The position numbers and the translations under genes were made by a program. Shown one piece after another: positions 39,522-49,518 of a stretch of 64,000 bases of DNA. The notes beneath the pieces were generated by a model, which worked only from the letters and a program-made list of their open reading frames with translations, did no database searches and was not told the DNA's origin. Source of the stretch: Klebsiella sp. BIGb0407 (lineage in GTDB: Bacteria; Pseudomonadota; Gammaproteobacteria; Enterobacterales; Enterobacteriaceae); contig NZ_JANUEQ010000003.1 of assembly GCF_024807845.1 (NCBI RefSeq), positions 496,001-560,000 of the forward strand, in the 5' to 3' direction. The stretch's first letter is position 1, and every line of letters starts with the position of its first letter.

Positions 39522-39743
39522 TCACTCGCTGACGGGAATAAACTCAACGCGCTTTTTAGAAATCAAACCATGCCCGTTCTGACAGAAGTAATCAACTGCA
39601 CCACAAGCTTTTAATACCTGTAACGGCTTGTGGCAGTCCGGGCAACGAGCCTCTAGCTTAAAATCCTGATGACAATGCTCGCAACGTACCCCAGCCTCAA
39701 CCGGGACCAACTCGTTCTGACAAATCGGACAGTTAACAGACAT
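39522..39743 (-). CDS. yfgJ: YfgJ zinc-ribbon protein
   Basis: 73 aa with three CxxC pairs (CPICQ, CEHCH, CPDCH) and a later C-x2-NGH, so one or two zinc ribbons. It matches E. coli YfgJ in size and position between xseA and der; the function is unknown. It converges on xseA with one base between the stops. An accessory insert separates it here from der. Confidence 0.88.
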   Translation of the reverse strand: MSVNCPICQNELVPVEAGVRCEHCHQDFKLEARCPDCHKPLQVLKACGAVDYFCQNGHGLISKKRVEFIPVSE

Positions 39744-39966
39744 TAAAACCTCCTGAATCGATCAATAGAAAATATCCTTCCCGCTTGCCATATTATCGTC
39801 ATTTATAAAAATAAAAAACAGCTCTATTACTTGAACTATTTATCAAGATCATGCCAATAAAATTGAATAATGACAGGTATAAATGCGTTTTTAGGTAGTA
39901 TTCCCACATTTCAACCGTACTATAAATACAACTATAAACATATATTTAATTCTTATAAGAGATACT

Positions 39967-40785
39967 ATGATTAACTCTATATCAGATACTATATCTTGCA
40001 CTCAGACTCCATCGACATCTCAGATTAAAGCATTACAACAATATAATTTAACAGACAACATTACCAATTTACTTAATTTACCCGAAGAGCTTCACCGTAA
40101 AATCGCCTGGAATCTTGATGCCAAAAGTTATGCCTGTCTGCGTGAAACTTGTTCAACATTAAGTGAGAACTTACATTCCTTTGCTATGCTCGATAGTATA
40201 TTAACAAAAGAAACCTGTACTGGGGAGTTCAAGGAAAAAAGTGGATTGATATTAAAAGATAATTCAATTAATAGCATTTGTAAGCAGGAACATCTACTTT
40301 GGGCAATAAAAACGCTACGTTCAATATATTTCAACGAAGAAAAAAATATCACTGCTCTTGATTTATCTATACCCATAGATGTAGAGCCAGAAAAAAAGAT
40401 GGCTTTATTTTTAATGGTTGAGTCCATTTCTGAGGAGATAAACAATAATTTTTTCAAATATTTCATTAATATTATAGAAGAACACAATATTCATGTTTTA
40501 AGTTTTATTTTAGATATTAACTCAGATAACACCCAACCTGGAGAGTCTTTTCCCGCCGAGTTGTTTTTTAAAACACTACAAACTATTTTTGATAAAACGG
40601 CCAGCGCTAATAAATACTTCATTGCTGTTTTAGCATCCGAACTGATGCAGCGCTGGAATGACAGACCACCACGCGGCGTAGATAAAACAACAATAGAGAC
40701 AATGAATATCCTGTATCACAATTTAGTCAGTACCGGAGAAACAGCCAGACGTATCGCCATGGAAGCAAGTTTGAAACTATATTGA
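39967..40785 (+). CDS. F-box-like protein, putative effector
   Basis: 272 aa, AT-rich. The N-terminal 35 residues are rich in Ser and Thr without a hydrophobic signal. Residues 38-69 fit the eukaryotic F-box pattern: LPEELHRKIAWNLDAKSYAC followed by LRETCSTLSENLH (LP-E-L-x-K-I-x-x-x-L-D, then L-R-x-x-C). The rest is helical and without known repeats. In eukaryotes and in secreted effectors of Legionella, Agrobacterium and Ralstonia, the F-box binds Skp1 of SCF ubiquitin ligases. A Ser-rich N-terminus is compatible with type III secretion, but no secretion system is in the window. Horizontal origin is likely; it could also be an unrelated protein with a chance match. Confidence 0.6.
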   Translation: MINSISDTISCTQTPSTSQIKALQQYNLTDNITNLLNLPEELHRKIAWNLDAKSYACLRETCSTLSENLHSFAMLDSILTKETCTGEFKEKSGLILKDNSINSICKQEHLLWAIKTLRSIYFNEEKNITALDLSIPIDVEPEKKMALFLMVESISEEINNNFFKYFINIIEEHNIHVLSFILDINSDNTQPGESFPAELFFKTLQTIFDKTASANKYFIAVLASELMQRWNDRPPRGVDKTTIETMNILYHNLVSTGETARRIAMEASLKLY

Positions 40786-40876
40786 ATTATCTCCCATCAC
40801 AGCCTGGTTTTGTCATATTAAATCAGGCACTTCGCACACCAGCTGAAATGCCATTTACAACTGATTATTATATGCT

Positions 40877-42085
40877 TTAATCGGTGCTTCCTGGCCAGTG
40901 TACCTCGCTAATACCGTTCAGGCAGGGTCTGGCAAACAAGTATCCCTGGAATAATCTGACACCAATTGACTGGAGCCAGCACCACTCTTCTAACTTCTCT
41001 ACGCCCTCAGCAACCAGTTTGATCCCCATATCTTCGCAATACTTGACTATCGCAGCAATCATCGCCTGTTTAATGCCATTCTTATGAATATCCACGATCA
41101 GAGCCCGATCCAGCTTAATCTTGTCAGGCTGGAATTTTGACAGTAATGATAATCTGGAGTATCCCGAGCCAAAGTCATCAATCGCTATACCGATACCCGC
41201 CGCCCGGATGTCTTTTAACGAGTTATGAAAATCTTCCATTCTGGTGATTAATTCAGTCTCAAGGACCTCAATGATAACCTGATCGGGTCTGAGATTTGCC
41301 TGTTTGATATGTTCCACCAGCAGGGCAACTGAACCCGGAATGGTATACAGAGAGCCAGGAAAGAGGTTTATAGAAATCTTTTCATCAGTTCGTAATATCT
41401 GACCCGCTTGTTGCAATGCAATAGCTTTTGTCTCAAGGTCGAAAGTATAAAGTGATTCAGGTGGAACCGATGCAAATAGCTCCTCAGGTGATTTTCCTTC
41501 CGGACTCCGGATAAGAGCCTCAAAGGATGAGACCTTGCCGCTCATAGGTTCAACTATTGGCTGAAAGGCAAAGGTACAGATATTTTTCGCAGCAAGAAAT
41601 TGAGCAGATAATTTGCGGGAACAGTTATTACTGACCATCTGCCATTTTGCTGGATTGAAATCCTGAGACAGACGATACCATCCACCTTGAGCAATAAATC
41701 TTTTTAGAAAGCGAAATACCCTGTCATCAGGGAGATCGCGGTTATGACTCATATGATGGAGTTCATCTGCCAGCGCTTCTGTATCTATCTTTTGTAGCTC
41801 AAACAGCGTCATCCCGGTAGCGCTGAACCGCCGGTATGCAGAGTAATCTCGCATTAACTCCACTATTTCGTTATGGCGCGGATCGTCACATATATGTCGG
41901 AAAAGGCTATCCACGACATGCTCTTCACCTTCCAGAACCTGGAAAAATTCAGATCCATTAAACAACAGGATACCTGTGACCTGCATTGACTTATTTTTCT
42001 CGCAGGCTATGCGTGCGAGGAGCCTTAAATCATCATCCGAGCATTCTGCGCTTAGTTGGCTCTGGTAAATCAAAGTGGTTAGCAT
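40877..42085 (-). CDS. BLUF-EAL blue-light-regulated c-di-GMP phosphodiesterase (BlrP1-like)
   Basis: 402 aa. An N-terminal BLUF domain (1-95) carries the flavin-site Tyr (LTTLIYQSQ), the Gln and Asn region (VTGILLFNGSEFFQVLEG) and DPRHNEIVELMRDYSAYRRF. The EAL domain (about 165-400) has SFEALIRS, INLFPGSL, EVLETELIT, IDDFGSGYSRLSLL, DKIKLD and AEGVE, so all metal and catalytic residues are present. This matches Klebsiella BlrP1, a light-activated phosphodiesterase, rather than E. coli BluF, whose EAL is degenerate. Lies in the insert between yfgJ and der. Confidence 0.9.
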   Translation of the reverse strand: MLTTLIYQSQLSAECSDDDLRLLARIACEKNKSMQVTGILLFNGSEFFQVLEGEEHVVDSLFRHICDDPRHNEIVELMRDYSAYRRFSATGMTLFELQKIDTEALADELHHMSHNRDLPDDRVFRFLKRFIAQGGWYRLSQDFNPAKWQMVSNNCSRKLSAQFLAAKNICTFAFQPIVEPMSGKVSSFEALIRSPEGKSPEELFASVPPESLYTFDLETKAIALQQAGQILRTDEKISINLFPGSLYTIPGSVALLVEHIKQANLRPDQVIIEVLETELITRMEDFHNSLKDIRAAGIGIAIDDFGSGYSRLSLLSKFQPDKIKLDRALIVDIHKNGIKQAMIAAIVKYCEDMGIKLVAEGVEKLEEWCWLQSIGVRLFQGYLFARPCLNGISEVHWPGSTD

Positions 42086-42531
42086 GGATAACCTTTGGCT
42101 TAGCTATTGATTAATGTTTCTTATGCAACTGAATGTTCTCTGCTTCTATAAACAGTAGCGATTATTTTTGTTCGAGTATGGGCATTCAATTATTGTGGGC
42201 ATTTTCACGAACCGCTATCGTTAATAGGGTATTCAAATGACGGGCGGATGAAACTGGCAACAAATACATTAAAATACTGAACTCTCTGACAATATAACCC
42301 AACAGATACTGATTTCATCAGAAATGATGATGAAATAGTAACATCAATCCCGGTAAAATTTTTTGATCTTAGATATAACCTTGGTTTTCAGAAAATCATG
42401 CGCTTTATCGCACCCTTCACGCTATGGTTTTTCCTGTGCTGTGCTGGCAGTAAGGAGGAGACTATCGAGGAGGAAGCTCCTAATCCCCTGCAACACAAAT
42501 GGAGAGGATTAGGAGGAAAGAGAAGTCAAAA
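42086..42531. other. Intergenic region between nucleotidase and BLUF-EAL genes
   Basis: 446 bp. It holds the promoter side of the BLUF-EAL gene and, near the nucleotidase end, a hairpin with perfect 10-base arms CTCCTAATCC (42477-42486) and GGATTAGGAG (42506-42515), possibly its terminator. No supported gene. Confidence 0.45.
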
Positions 42532-44424
42532 TCAATTAATGGCTTGAATAATCGTAATGCTGTCATTCAGCCTTTGTTTAGCCACGGGATCGGTCGCAAC
42601 TTTTACCTGCTGTTGTAGTTCAGTAATCTTCTGTTTCATCTGTTGCGGATCGTTGAACTTGAGTCCTTTGACATTGATCGAAGCGACGTTGGTATAACGT
42701 CCGTCATCAGTAACAGGAATGCTGATTTTGCCTTCATTCAACAATTTTTCGACAATCTTGCGCTCAGGTTCATACCCTTCCAGCCCCGCCAGTTTCCAGC
42801 GTTGTATCGCTTTCCCCTGATACTCACCCTTCTTCTCTTCTGTCAGATAACGAATAGTAAGATTACGGATAGTACCGGCTTCCTCACCGTACTCAGCTTT
42901 GGTATCTGACAGTACCGGGAACTGCATCCCTTCCAGAACGCCGCCTTTTTGCGTCAGATGCCCCATGCGGTAGCTGTTCATTCCCAGACGAATCGGCATC
43001 GTATCCGTGACCGGTGTACCATCATTAAGTTTTAAATCAGTAATACGCTCCCCAACAGGCTTACGCAAATCAATGGTGTAAGTCACGCCATCAAAGAAGT
43101 CATTGGTAGAGTATTTGGAAGCACGCCGTTGTGGATTAAAGCTGTAAGTCACATCGCCATCATGCTGCTGATTAAAGTAGTCTCCTACCCATTCCATGTA
43201 CTTCTTCAGTTCCTTGCCCGTCAGCTGATAAACCGTAATCTCGCCACCCGCATACTGATAGTTGAAAGCAATATCTTTGGCAGCGATAGTACCCACATTC
43301 AGCTTCGGGCTGTCGTTGTCAATCTGCAACGCAATGACCTGGGCTTTAGGTGAGTAGTGACGAACCGCTTCCTGATACAGGGCACTTATACCGGTATCCT
43401 GAACATGCACTTGTGGTATGCCCTTCACCGCATCTGGCGGCACCAGATCCTGACCGGTCAGTTGGGCAATCGGCCGGTTGGCATTGGCGCGCAGGATAGT
43501 ATGGAACGGCTGATAAATCTCCTCCATTTCTTTGTCTGAGGTGATCCCTTTAATCGGATAGGTATAGCTATCTTTATTGATCAGCACATACTTGCCATTC
43601 TGCTGCTCAAATTGCAGGTCGATACGTGATAACGCGCGGCCATATTTATCAGGCTCGGTAATTATTACACCATTGATAATCTCTTTATCGACTTTCACGT
43701 GCATATGTCCGGCGACAATGGCTGCCAGCTCCGGGTTAGCACGGGCAATATCTCCGACACCGGTGCCCGGCCGCTCATTTTCATTATCAATGCCCATATG
43801 GGCGACCAGTACAATCGCATCTACCTGTCCCTGGATTTGTCCAATGACGTCTTTCACCGCTTGTACTGGATTAGTAAATGTCAGACCGTCAATATGGTCA
43901 GTTCCCTTGGCAAACTCGGCGGTCATTGGCGTATCCATACCGATAATGCCTATCTTCACCCCCTGCCGTTCAATGATTTTATAAGCGGGCAGATAAGGTT
44001 TACCGCTTTCCCAGAAAATATTACCCGCCAGAGCAGTACCTTTGAACTGGCTTAATGGTGTAGACAAGACTTTCAAACCAAAATCAAACTCGTGGTTACC
44101 CATGACCCACACATCGTAATTCAGTGCGTTAAAACCCAGAATCATCGGGCTGGTTTTATCATTCTTGAAGGTTTCAACAAAGTTACCCTGAATGGTATCC
44201 CCGGCATCAACCAGAATGACGTTCGGCTGTTGGGCACGTACTTTATGGACTTGAGTGGCAATCTGGCTCAGGCTGCCTGCAAGGTTTTCAGTATCCGTGG
44301 AGTAATCCCAGGGTACGAAAGTACCATGCAAATCAGACGTCCCGAGAATGGTGATATTGACCGGTTCCGCAGCCATAGCAGAGGTACTTAAACAAAGCAG
44401 CAGAGAAAGAAGTGTCTTTTTCAT
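42532..44424 (-). CDS. Periplasmic 5'-nucleotidase / cyclic phosphodiesterase family protein
   Basis: 630 aa with a Sec signal peptide (cleavage after SAMA, residue 18). The metallophosphatase domain has TSDLHGTF, VDAGDTIQGN, GNHEFDFG, HMGIDNE and GHMHVK for the two metal ions. The C-terminal 5'-nucleotidase domain (about 350-560) contains NYQYAGGEITVYQLTGKELK, given in part as GGEITVYQLTG. It probably hydrolyses nucleotides or 2',3'-cyclic nucleotides in the periplasm for salvage; it is related to UshA and CpdB but is not an orthologue of either at its usual locus. A large inverted repeat covers the start codon and no Shine-Dalgarno is visible. Confidence 0.85.
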   Translation of the reverse strand: MKKTLLSLLLCLSTSAMAAEPVNITILGTSDLHGTFVPWDYSTDTENLAGSLSQIATQVHKVRAQQPNVILVDAGDTIQGNFVETFKNDKTSPMILGFNALNYDVWVMGNHEFDFGLKVLSTPLSQFKGTALAGNIFWESGKPYLPAYKIIERQGVKIGIIGMDTPMTAEFAKGTDHIDGLTFTNPVQAVKDVIGQIQGQVDAIVLVAHMGIDNENERPGTGVGDIARANPELAAIVAGHMHVKVDKEIINGVIITEPDKYGRALSRIDLQFEQQNGKYVLINKDSYTYPIKGITSDKEMEEIYQPFHTILRANANRPIAQLTGQDLVPPDAVKGIPQVHVQDTGISALYQEAVRHYSPKAQVIALQIDNDSPKLNVGTIAAKDIAFNYQYAGGEITVYQLTGKELKKYMEWVGDYFNQQHDGDVTYSFNPQRRASKYSTNDFFDGVTYTIDLRKPVGERITDLKLNDGTPVTDTMPIRLGMNSYRMGHLTQKGGVLEGMQFPVLSDTKAEYGEEAGTIRNLTIRYLTEEKKGEYQGKAIQRWKLAGLEGYEPERKIVEKLLNEGKISIPVTDDGRYTNVASINVKGLKFNDPQQMKQKITELQQQVKVATDPVAKQRLNDSITIIQAIN

Positions 44425-44466
44425 AATGTTATTTAATTATAGGTAATTGTAATTAAATAACATTAT
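44423..44466. promoter_or_regulatory. 17-bp perfect inverted repeat over the nucleotidase start codon
   Basis: Arms ATAATGTTATTTAATTA (44423-44439) and its exact complement (44450-44466), spacer 10 bases. The left arm includes two bases of the start codon. It could be an operator or an mRNA hairpin that hides the start. Confidence 0.75.
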
Positions 44467-44547
44467 GAGATCGATATCTCAGTATTTCCAGACTAATTGC
44501 AAAAGAAGCATAGAAAGTGTGAGATGAATCGCTTATGGAGACTTATA

Positions 44548-44576
44548 ACAAAAAAGCCCGCAATATTTGCGGGCTT
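44548..44576 (-). terminator. Terminator of der
   Basis: Ten-base arms AAGCCCGCAA/TTGCGGGCTT with a three-base loop, then a T run on the minus strand. Confidence 0.88.
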
Positions 44577-44611
44577 AGGTTTTTCTAGCAGAAAATAAAT
44601 CCTACTGAGAC

Positions 44612-46099
44612 TTATTTTCCTTTCTTAATATGGCTAATTAAGCGTTTACGTTTACGCAGCTGGTTAGGCGTTAACAGGTTACGCTTATTAGCAAACGGGT
44701 TTTCGCCTTCTTTAAACTGGATACGAATTGGCGTTCCCATCACTTCTAATGATTTACGGAAGTAGTTCATCAGATAGCGTTTATAGGAGTCAGGCAAATC
44801 TTTAACCTGGTTACCGTGGATAACCACGATAGGCGGGTTATAGCCACCGGCATGCGCATATTTGAGTTTAACCCGGCGACCACGTACCAGAGGTGGCTGA
44901 TGGTCTTCTGAAGCCATATTCATAATACGCGTTAACAGTGCGGTACTGACGCGGCGTGTTGAGCTGTCATAAGCCTCACGCACCGATTCAAACAGGTTAC
45001 CGACTCCGCTGCCATATAAGGCTGAGATAAAGTGGATACGGGCAAAGTCAATAAAACCAAGACGGAAGTCGAGGGTCTCTTTAACCTGATCTTTGACTTC
45101 CTGGCTCAGACCATCCCATTTATTCACCACAATAACCAGTGAGCGCCCACTATTCAGGATAAAGCCTAACAGTGAGAGGTCCTGATCGGAAATACCTTCG
45201 CGAGCATCGATAACCAGCAATACAACGTTAGCATCTTCAATCGCTTGCAGAGTTTTAATCACCGAGAATTTTTCTACTGTTTCGGTAATTTTGCCACGTT
45301 TACGTACCCCTGCTGTATCAATCAGGACATATTCCCGCTCATCGCGAACCATAGGAATATAGATACTATCACGCGTCGTTCCTGGCATGTCATAAACGAC
45401 AACACGCTCTTCACCGAGGATACGGTTAGTGAGTGTAGACTTACCAACATTAGGACGTCCGACAATCGCGAGCTTAATGGGCAGGTCTTGTGGATTAAAC
45501 GGTTCTTCCTCTTCTTCTGGCGCATCTTCGTCAACAATGCCGTTCTTAGCATTGAACTCTGCCCAGTAGAGTGCGTCTTCGTCCACTTCCTCAGGAGGAG
45601 CAACATCGTCCATCCACGGCAGGAGTGCTTCTTCCAGCAGGCTGGTTACGCCACGGCCATGAGAAGCAGCAATAGCGTGAATTTCACCTAAGCCCAGTGA
45701 ATAAAAATCGATAACCGCCTGATCGGGATCCATGCCATCGGTTTTATTTGCTACCAGGAAGGTGGCTTTTTGACGAGAGCGTAAATGCTTCGCGATACCT
45801 TCATCTGCGGGCATCAGTCCGGCACGGGCATCCACCATAAATAAAACGACGTCAGCTTCTTCAATGGCCAGTAGCGATTGTTCAGCCATGCGGGTTTCTA
45901 CACCGTCTTCTGTACCATCAATACCACCGGTATCGATACAGATAAATTCGCGACCTTCTACTTCTGCACGACCATATTTACGATCGCGGGTCAGTCCTGG
46001 AAAATCCGCTACCAGAGCATCGCGAGTACGCGTTAATCGGTTAAACAGTGTAGATTTACCGACATTAGGGCGCCCAACCAGCGCGACCACAGGTACCAT
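44612..46099 (-). CDS. der: Ribosome-associated GTPase Der (EngA)
   Basis: Double GTPase needed for assembly of the 50S ribosomal subunit. 495 aa against 490 in E. coli. The first G domain has [11 protein letters not shown] (about 8-18), the second has [13 protein letters not shown] after an acidic linker (EEEEEPF), with NKWDGL as the G4 motif of domain 2. A C-terminal KH-like domain ends in the basic KKGK tail. The ATG at 46099 (MVPVVALVG) is the conserved start; a longer frame to 46168 is not used. Downstream of bamB as in E. coli, but a terminator and an ERIC lie between. Confidence 0.97.
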   Translation of the reverse strand: MVPVVALVGRPNVGKSTLFNRLTRTRDALVADFPGLTRDRKYGRAEVEGREFICIDTGGIDGTEDGVETRMAEQSLLAIEEADVVLFMVDARAGLMPADEGIAKHLRSRQKATFLVANKTDGMDPDQAVIDFYSLGLGEIHAIAASHGRGVTSLLEEALLPWMDDVAPPEEVDEDALYWAEFNAKNGIVDEDAPEEEEEPFNPQDLPIKLAIVGRPNVGKSTLTNRILGEERVVVYDMPGTTRDSIYIPMVRDEREYVLIDTAGVRKRGKITETVEKFSVIKTLQAIEDANVVLLVIDAREGISDQDLSLLGFILNSGRSLVIVVNKWDGLSQEVKDQVKETLDFRLGFIDFARIHFISALYGSGVGNLFESVREAYDSSTRRVSTALLTRIMNMASEDHQPPLVRGRRVKLKYAHAGGYNPPIVVIHGNQVKDLPDSYKRYLMNYFRKSLEVMGTPIRIQFKEGENPFANKRNLLTPNQLRKRKRLISHIKKGK

Positions 46100-46156
46100 G
46101 ATAAAAGCCTCATTACTCAAAAAAACATGATCAAACAACATCAATCTGCTGTTTGT

Positions 46157-46196
46157 AAAAAAAACCAAAACGGCTCCCTGATAAGGGGAACCGTTT
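46157..46196 (-). terminator. Terminator between bamB and der
   Basis: Stem AAACGG-x-TCCC/GGGA-x-CCGTTT, then TTGG and a run of eight T on the minus strand. Confidence 0.75.
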
Positions 46197-46204
46197 CAAA
46201 CGTA

Positions 46205-46331
46205 TATACCCATCATACTTCAAGTTGCCTGTGCGTTGGCTACGTTCGTTCACCCGAATCACTTACCCGTGTAAGCTCATCGGGATTCTCTCACTTGCCG
46301 CCTTCCTGCAACTCGAATTATTTTGGGTATA
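46205..46331. repeat. ERIC element (127 bp) between der and bamB
   Basis: Starts TATACCC and ends GGGTATA, exactly 127 bp, with the typical inner blocks (read on the minus strand: GAATCCCGATGAGCTTAC, GTAAGTGATTCGGGTGAACG). It is an imperfect palindrome throughout. Confidence 0.88.
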
Positions 46332-46346
46332 GGCTATCCGGCAGAC

Positions 46347-47528
46347 TTAACGCTCGATGGCGTATAGATTACCGTCTTTTGCCTGGATAAGCAGTTTGTT
46401 ACCTGCGACAACAGGGTTAGTCTGGAAGCCGGAACTATCGACTTTCTGCTGAGCAACAAAGCGTCCATCGCTGGTATTAACCCAGTGCATATAACCCTCA
46501 CCATCACCGACGACGATATAACCATCATACAATACCGGGGAAGTCAGTCCACGATGTAACAGGTCGCTTTGTGTCCATACTGTGACGCCGCCGTCTATGG
46601 TCAGTGACATTATGCGGTCATTCTGATCAACCAGATAGATATGATTATCGTTGATCACAAAATCAAGCACGGAACCCAGTTCACGTTTCCACAAAATCTG
46701 GCCGGAACGTAAGTCCAGAGCCGCAAAGTTACCATTATAAGCTAACGCGTAAACTACGCCATTAACGATAACCGGTGTGGTATCAACGTCACTCAGACGG
46801 TCGATTTCAGTGGTGCCTGTCGCCTGAGAGATACGTTGCTGCCATATTAACTGGCCCTGTTGCATCAGTACCGCACTAACACGACCGTTATCACCACCCA
46901 CTAAAGCTGCACCAAAGGCAACCGCAGGGGCAGACTCACCGCGTAATGACAGAGCAGGCATCTCAAGGTTAACAGTCCACTTAATGGAACCATCATTCTC
47001 GTCTAATGCTTGCAGCAGACCATTACCGGTATGGATAAGTACCAGACCTTCACTAATAACCGGGCTTGAAAGCGCTTCGCCTGCAACCGTTGTTTCCCAG
47101 GCTACGCTACCATCCTCAGTATTGAGGGCAAAGACTTTTGCTTTTTCAGTACCAACAAAAATATGAGAGCCTTCAACAGTTAAGCCACCAGATAATAATG
47201 CTGAAATATTACTGGAGAAAAAGCCGGTCTTTTCGGCCAGATTCGTCTGCCAGATTTGTTTGCCATCATCAGCATTAACAGCCTTAACCAGACCATGACG
47301 GTCAGCCGCATAGACTGTTCCCCCCTGCCATGCAGGATGGAGATTAGAGTAAAAATCACCGACGCCATTACCGACAGAGGTCTGCCAGGCTTTGGTCGGA
47401 GTAAACTGGTTTTCAACCGTAGGTAGCGGAGACATTTTAACCACGTCTTCTTCACCGCTAAACAGGGAACAACCGCTGAGCAACGTCAGGGAAATTAACC
47501 CTGGTACGAGTAGTTTACGCAATTGCAT
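46347..47528 (-). CDS. bamB: Outer-membrane assembly lipoprotein BamB
   Basis: 393 aa (E. coli 392). The lipoprotein signal ends at LLSGC (C20). The rest is an eight-bladed beta-propeller with PQQ/WD-like repeats (GKQIWQTNL, GSVAWETTV, GSIKWTVNL, GQILWKREL, GVTVWTQSD). BamB binds the periplasmic domains of BamA and speeds outer-membrane protein insertion. It is part of the complex that darobactin-type peptides block. Ten bases behind yfgM, in the same order as in E. coli. Confidence 0.97.
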   Translation of the reverse strand: MQLRKLLVPGLISLTLLSGCSLFSGEEDVVKMSPLPTVENQFTPTKAWQTSVGNGVGDFYSNLHPAWQGGTVYAADRHGLVKAVNADDGKQIWQTNLAEKTGFFSSNISALLSGGLTVEGSHIFVGTEKAKVFALNTEDGSVAWETTVAGEALSSPVISEGLVLIHTGNGLLQALDENDGSIKWTVNLEMPALSLRGESAPAVAFGAALVGGDNGRVSAVLMQQGQLIWQQRISQATGTTEIDRLSDVDTTPVIVNGVVYALAYNGNFAALDLRSGQILWKRELGSVLDFVINDNHIYLVDQNDRIMSLTIDGGVTVWTQSDLLHRGLTSPVLYDGYIVVGDGEGYMHWVNTSDGRFVAQQKVDSSGFQTNPVVAGNKLLIQAKDGNLYAIER

Positions 47529-47538
47529 CTGGTTCCTC

Positions 47539-48159
47539 TTAGCTCGACAAGTTGTTGATTTTTATCTGGAGCATTTCAATCAGCGCCGGAGATGATTTGC
47601 TCAGCAAGCCTTGACTCCAGGCATCGCGAGCACCTTGTTTATCACCTTTACTGAGTAACGCCTCACCACGTAAATCAGCAACAAGTGCAGCCCAGCTTTC
47701 GCCTTTAATGCTCTCAAGAGTTTTTAACGCCGCATCAGATTGCTTTTGTTGAATCTGAACGCGTGCCAGGCGTAAGTCGATCAGAGCCTGCAAATTCGCA
47801 TCTTTAGCACTTGCCAGGCCACTTTGTAACTGCGCAGCGGCTTTATCCAGCTCATTGTTATCAGCAAATTGCTGAGCCAGCTCAAGAGAAGCCAGTGAAC
47901 CGTAAATGTTGTTATTGTCAGCAGCAAACTTTTGCAATGCTTCCAGGGTTTGTGGTTTGTCCGCCTGGATTTCACTGCTTAGCGTTTGATAAGACAATGA
48001 AGCAGCACCTGCATTCTCTACCTGCTGGTTTCCCCAATAACGCCAGCCAACCAGCGCACCGATACCCAATACCACCCCGACGATCAGCGCTTTACCATTT
48101 TCGGCAAAAAAACGCTTTACCGCGTCAACCTGATCGTTTTCGTTCTCAAATACTTCCAC
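47539..48159 (-). CDS. yfgM: YfgM, ancillary SecYEG translocon subunit
   Basis: 206-aa inner-membrane protein: a short cytoplasmic N-terminus, one membrane helix (about 24-42, ALIVGVVLGIGALVGW) and a periplasmic TPR domain. In E. coli it interacts with PpiD and SecYEG and links translocation to periplasmic chaperones. It lies between hisS and bamB, 35 bp behind hisS. Confidence 0.95.
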   Translation of the reverse strand: MEVFENENDQVDAVKRFFAENGKALIVGVVLGIGALVGWRYWGNQQVENAGAASLSYQTLSSEIQADKPQTLEALQKFAADNNNIYGSLASLELAQQFADNNELDKAAAQLQSGLASAKDANLQALIDLRLARVQIQQKQSDAALKTLESIKGESWAALVADLRGEALLSKGDKQGARDAWSQGLLSKSSPALIEMLQIKINNLSS

Positions 48160-48194
48160 GCAGTCCTTCTCCTTAACGAGTAATTACCTGGTGA

Positions 48195-49469
48195 TTAGCC
48201 CAGTAGCGCCAGCAGTCGAGCATCCACGTCTTGTTGTAATACGGTTTGCTGCTCACCTGTGCGAAGATCTTTAACAACCACTTCACCTTTAGAGACTTCA
48301 TCTTCACCCAGTACCAGAGCCACACGAGCACCCCATTTATCGGCACGGGCAAACTGTTTTTTAAAGTTCCCCCCACCATAGTTCGTCATGAACTTAAGAG
48401 AAGGAAGTTTTTCACGCAGCTTTTCAGCCAACAGCATAGCGGAAACCTGCGTACCCTGACCCGATGAGACCAGGTAAATATCGACAACAGATTCTGCTTT
48501 AAATTCCGGATTGATTTCTTGAACCAGTAAAACAAGACGCTCAAGCCCCATGGCAAAACCTACAGCAGGTGTTGCACGGCCGCCGAGCTGCTCTACCAGA
48601 CCATCATAACGACCGCCGGCACATACCGTACCCTGTGAGCCTAAATGGGTAGTCACCCACTCGAATACAGTACGGTTGTAGTAATCCAGCCCGCGAACCA
48701 GGCGCTGGTTAACTTTATAACTGATTCCTGCCGCATCCAGATACTGGCAGAGCCCGGCAAAGTGTTCCCGCGACTCCTCGTCGAGGTAATCCCCGAGTTC
48801 CGGAGCATCGTTTAATAACAGCTGCACATCCGGATTTTTTGAGTCCAGAACGCGCAGTGGATTGCTGTACATCCGGCGTTTACAGTCTTCATCCAGCTTA
48901 TCCTGGTGCTGCTCCAGAAATGCAATCAACGCATCACGATAACGCGCACGTGCTTCCAGAGAACCAATAGAGTTCAGTTCCAGGGTAACGAATTCAGAGA
49001 TACCCAGAGCACGCCACCAGCTTGCGGTTAGCATAATCAGTTCGGCATCAATATCCGGACCATTCAGACCAAAAACTTCAACACCCATCTGGTTAAACTG
49101 ACGATAACGCCCTTTTTGTGGCCGTTCGTGGCGGAACATCGGACCGACATACCACAAACGTTGTTCCTGATTGTACAGCAGACCATGCTCAATTCCGGCA
49201 CGCACGCAGCCAGCCGTTCCTTCAGGACGCAAAGTCAGGCTATCGCCATTGCGGTCGTCAAAGGTATACATCTCTTTTTCAACGACATCGGTAACTTCGC
49301 CGATAGCGCGTTTGAATAATGCGGTCTGCTCTACAATCGGTAAACGAATTTCGCTATAACCGTAACTTGCCAGCACCTGCTTCAGACGCCCTTCAATACT
49401 TTGCCAGATGGCGGTATCAGCAGGCAGGTAATCGTTCATACCGCGAATGGCTTGGATATTTTTTGCCAC
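48195..49469 (-). CDS. hisS: Histidyl-tRNA synthetase
   Basis: 424 aa class II synthetase. Visible: N-terminal IRGMNDYLP, motif 2 [17 protein letters not shown], the histidine motifs [13 protein letters not shown] and [14 protein letters not shown], motif 3 [13 protein letters not shown], and the C-terminal anticodon-binding domain (about 330-424). The order ispG-hisS-yfgM-bamB is the standard one. Confidence 0.98.
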   Translation of the reverse strand: MAKNIQAIRGMNDYLPADTAIWQSIEGRLKQVLASYGYSEIRLPIVEQTALFKRAIGEVTDVVEKEMYTFDDRNGDSLTLRPEGTAGCVRAGIEHGLLYNQEQRLWYVGPMFRHERPQKGRYRQFNQMGVEVFGLNGPDIDAELIMLTASWWRALGISEFVTLELNSIGSLEARARYRDALIAFLEQHQDKLDEDCKRRMYSNPLRVLDSKNPDVQLLLNDAPELGDYLDEESREHFAGLCQYLDAAGISYKVNQRLVRGLDYYNRTVFEWVTTHLGSQGTVCAGGRYDGLVEQLGGRATPAVGFAMGLERLVLLVQEINPEFKAESVVDIYLVSSGQGTQVSAMLLAEKLREKLPSLKFMTNYGGGNFKKQFARADKWGARVALVLGEDEVSKGEVVVKDLRTGEQQTVLQQDVDARLLALLG

Positions 49470-49518
49470 GTTTTTTCTCTAATTTATCTACAAAAAATGA
49501 ACCCGCTATCAGGCGATT

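Noticed and set aside
42398-42547. 49-codon plus-strand frame with a hydrophobic start and an acidic middle, overlapping the nucleotidase 3' end
   Set aside because: No Shine-Dalgarno, and its centre is the inverted repeat CTCCTAATCC/GGATTAGGAG, which is better read as a hairpin.
46100-46168. 23-codon N-terminal extension of Der
   Set aside because: Conserved proteins begin at MVPVVALVG; the extension is encoded by the bamB terminator side.
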